Positions 15,637 to 16,098 of a stretch of 16,098 bases of DNA are shown here, in pieces; positions within the stretch are counted from its first letter, which is position 1, and each line of letters opens with the position of its first letter. This DNA is from Pseudomonadota bacterium (GTDB lineage Bacteria; Pseudomonadota; Gammaproteobacteria; Burkholderiales; Thiobacillaceae). The position numbers and the translations under genes are program-made. The notes under the pieces are model-generated. The model was not told the origin of the DNA, did not search any database, and saw only the letters and a program-made list of their open reading frames with translations. The stretch covers positions 1-16,098 of the forward strand of contig JAUPLV010000034.1 in the NCBI GenBank assembly GCA_030836725.1, written 5' to 3'.

Positions 15637-15671
15637 CCCACAACTCCCCACCAATCACCACTTACACCCAC
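15637..15671 (-). promoter_or_regulatory. Four phased MraZ operator boxes
   Basis: On the minus strand, four boxes read GTGGG (15671-15667), GTGGT (15661-15657), GTGGG (15651-15647) and GTGGG (15641-15637), each separated by exactly 5 bp. MraZ is known to bind direct TGGG-type repeats at 10-bp spacing upstream of its own gene. The first box overlaps the -10 element and the rest cover the probable start site, so bound MraZ should block initiation. Confidence 0.88.
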
Positions 15672-15698
15672 TATAGGGGATAGATTTGGGGGGGTCAA
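15670..15698 (-). promoter_or_regulatory. Sigma70-type promoter of the mraZ operon
   Basis: The -35 element TTGACC lies at 15698-15693 and the -10 element TATAGT at 15675-15670, with a 17-bp spacer. Transcription should begin near 15663, giving a leader of about 75 nt to the mraZ ATG. The promoter lies just downstream of an intrinsic terminator and is overlapped by MraZ boxes. Confidence 0.85.
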
Positions 15699-15710
15699 GC
15701 CGAAGGACGC

Positions 15711-15741
15711 AAAAAACCCCTATGTCTCAAGGACTTAGGGG
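15711..15741 (-). terminator. Intrinsic terminator between rnpB and mraZ
   Basis: On the minus strand CCCCTA (15741-15736) pairs with TAGGGG (15722-15717), with an inner GTC/GAC stem after an A-A mismatch and a CTTGA loop. A run of six T follows (15716-15711). It should stop rnpB transcription before the mraZ promoter. The reverse strand has five T after CGG, so it may work both ways. Confidence 0.85.
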
Positions 15742-15752
15742 CGGTTTTTGGC

Positions 15753-15761
15753 TGTGGATAA
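15753..15761 (-). promoter_or_regulatory. Consensus DnaA box
   Basis: The minus strand reads TTATCCACA, identical to the high-affinity DnaA consensus. It sits between rnpB and the mraZ promoter, about 55 bp upstream of the -35 element. I saw no second consensus box nearby, so this is not an origin, and a chance match is possible. Confidence 0.4.
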
Positions 15762-15780
15762 GTTTCTGGAAAAACGGGGG

Positions 15781-15824
15781 CTTAGCGGCTTTTTTTACCA
15801 GGATTTTTAGGTAAATGCGCTAAG
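15781..15824 (-). terminator. Nested inverted repeat just downstream of rnpB
   Basis: CTTAGCG (15781-15787) pairs with CGCTAAG (15818-15824), and inside it TTTACC (15794-15799) pairs with GGTAAA (15810-15815). On the rnpB strand it is followed by a C-rich stretch and five T. It begins about 20 nt after the predicted RNase P RNA 3' end, so it could be a first terminator or a processing or protection structure. Confidence 0.45.
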
Positions 15825-15843
15825 TATTTGAATTACATAAAAA

Positions 15844-16098
15844 GTGGGAAAGTCGGTCGATAAGCCGGGTTCTGTCGTGGACAACCATTCCTCTAGGCCG
15901 GCCATTGCTGACCGGCTCCAGCCACCTACCCGCAGACTCAGCGAGCCGCTTCATCGCCTGCCTATTTGGTGTTGCTCCGGATGGAGGTTACCGCGTTTCA
16001 CCGTAACTGAATACGCTCGTCTCTGTGGCCCTATTCCTCGCCTCGCGGCGTCCGGCCGTTAGCCGGCATCCTGCTCTGTGGAGCCCGGACTTTCCTCT
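15844..16098 (-). ncRNA. rnpB: RNase P RNA, type A (3' portion, 5' end beyond the window)
   Basis: RNase P RNA is the catalytic subunit that removes 5' leaders from precursor tRNAs. On the minus strand the window begins in the conserved AGAGGAAAGTCCGGGCTCC block, continues through GGTGAAACGCGGTAACCTCC and GGAGCAACACCAAATAGG, and ends with CCACGACAGAACCCGGCTTA followed by TCGACCGACTTTC. These match the universal cores of bacterial type A RNA. About 60-70 nt of the 5' end, including P1-P3, are missing. The 3' end near 15844 is estimated by comparison with E. coli. The P12 arm appears very short (16002-16015). Confidence 0.95.

Noticed and set aside
15753..15824. The rnpB-mraZ intergenic region as a replication origin
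   Set aside because: Only one consensus DnaA box is present, with no cluster of boxes, no origin-linked genes, and the palindromes fit rnpB 3'-end structures better.

Overview
The window is one end of a bacterial division and cell-wall (dcw) cluster. It reads on the minus strand from right to left as mraZ, rsmH, ftsL, ftsI, murE, murF, mraY, murD, ftsW, murG, murC, murB, ddl, ftsQ and the first 79 codons of ftsA. The 3' part of the RNase P RNA gene (rnpB), also on the minus strand, lies upstream of mraZ. The high GC content, the DNPR meso-diaminopimelate motif in MurE, the Gram-negative divisome genes, the type A RNase P RNA and the murC-murB-ddl-ftsQ order suggest a betaproteobacterium, perhaps of the Nitrosomonadales or Rhodocyclales. 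That placement is inference from gene order and general similarity; no search was run.

Right end (about 15590-16098): rnpB is cut by the window edge. Downstream of it come a nested inverted repeat, a perfect consensus DnaA box, a strong intrinsic terminator, and then a sigma70-type promoter (TTGACC, 17 bp, TATAGT). Four GTGG(G/T) boxes at exact 10-bp spacing overlap the probable transcription start. These match the operator type bound by MraZ, so the operon is probably autoregulated by its first gene product.

Middle and left (1-15589): fifteen genes are packed with almost no spacing. Most junctions are ATGA, GTGA or TGATG overlaps, which implies a single translationally coupled message. MurE, MurF, MraY, MurD, MurG, MurC, MurB and Ddl cover lipid II synthesis from UDP-MurNAc tripeptide formation onward, plus MurB for UDP-MurNAc and Ddl for the D-Ala-D-Ala dipeptide. 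FtsL, FtsI, FtsW, FtsQ and FtsA build the septal machine that uses lipid II. RsmH and MraZ are the usual leading accessory genes.

The gene content is ordinary. The unusual structure is at the junctions. Two copies of a 35-bp REP-like palindromic repeat are translated, one in the N-terminus of MurG and one in the C-terminus of MurD. A five-unit 7-bp tandem repeat forms the 3' end of murG. The only real gap in the operon (murG-murC, 58 bp) holds a degenerate 7-bp array and is bridged exactly by a 21-codon ORF that overlaps murG's stop and murC's start. Adding or losing one 7-bp unit would redirect MurG into the two other frames, one ending at murC's start and one running in frame into MurC. I do not see a previously undescribed multi-gene system.
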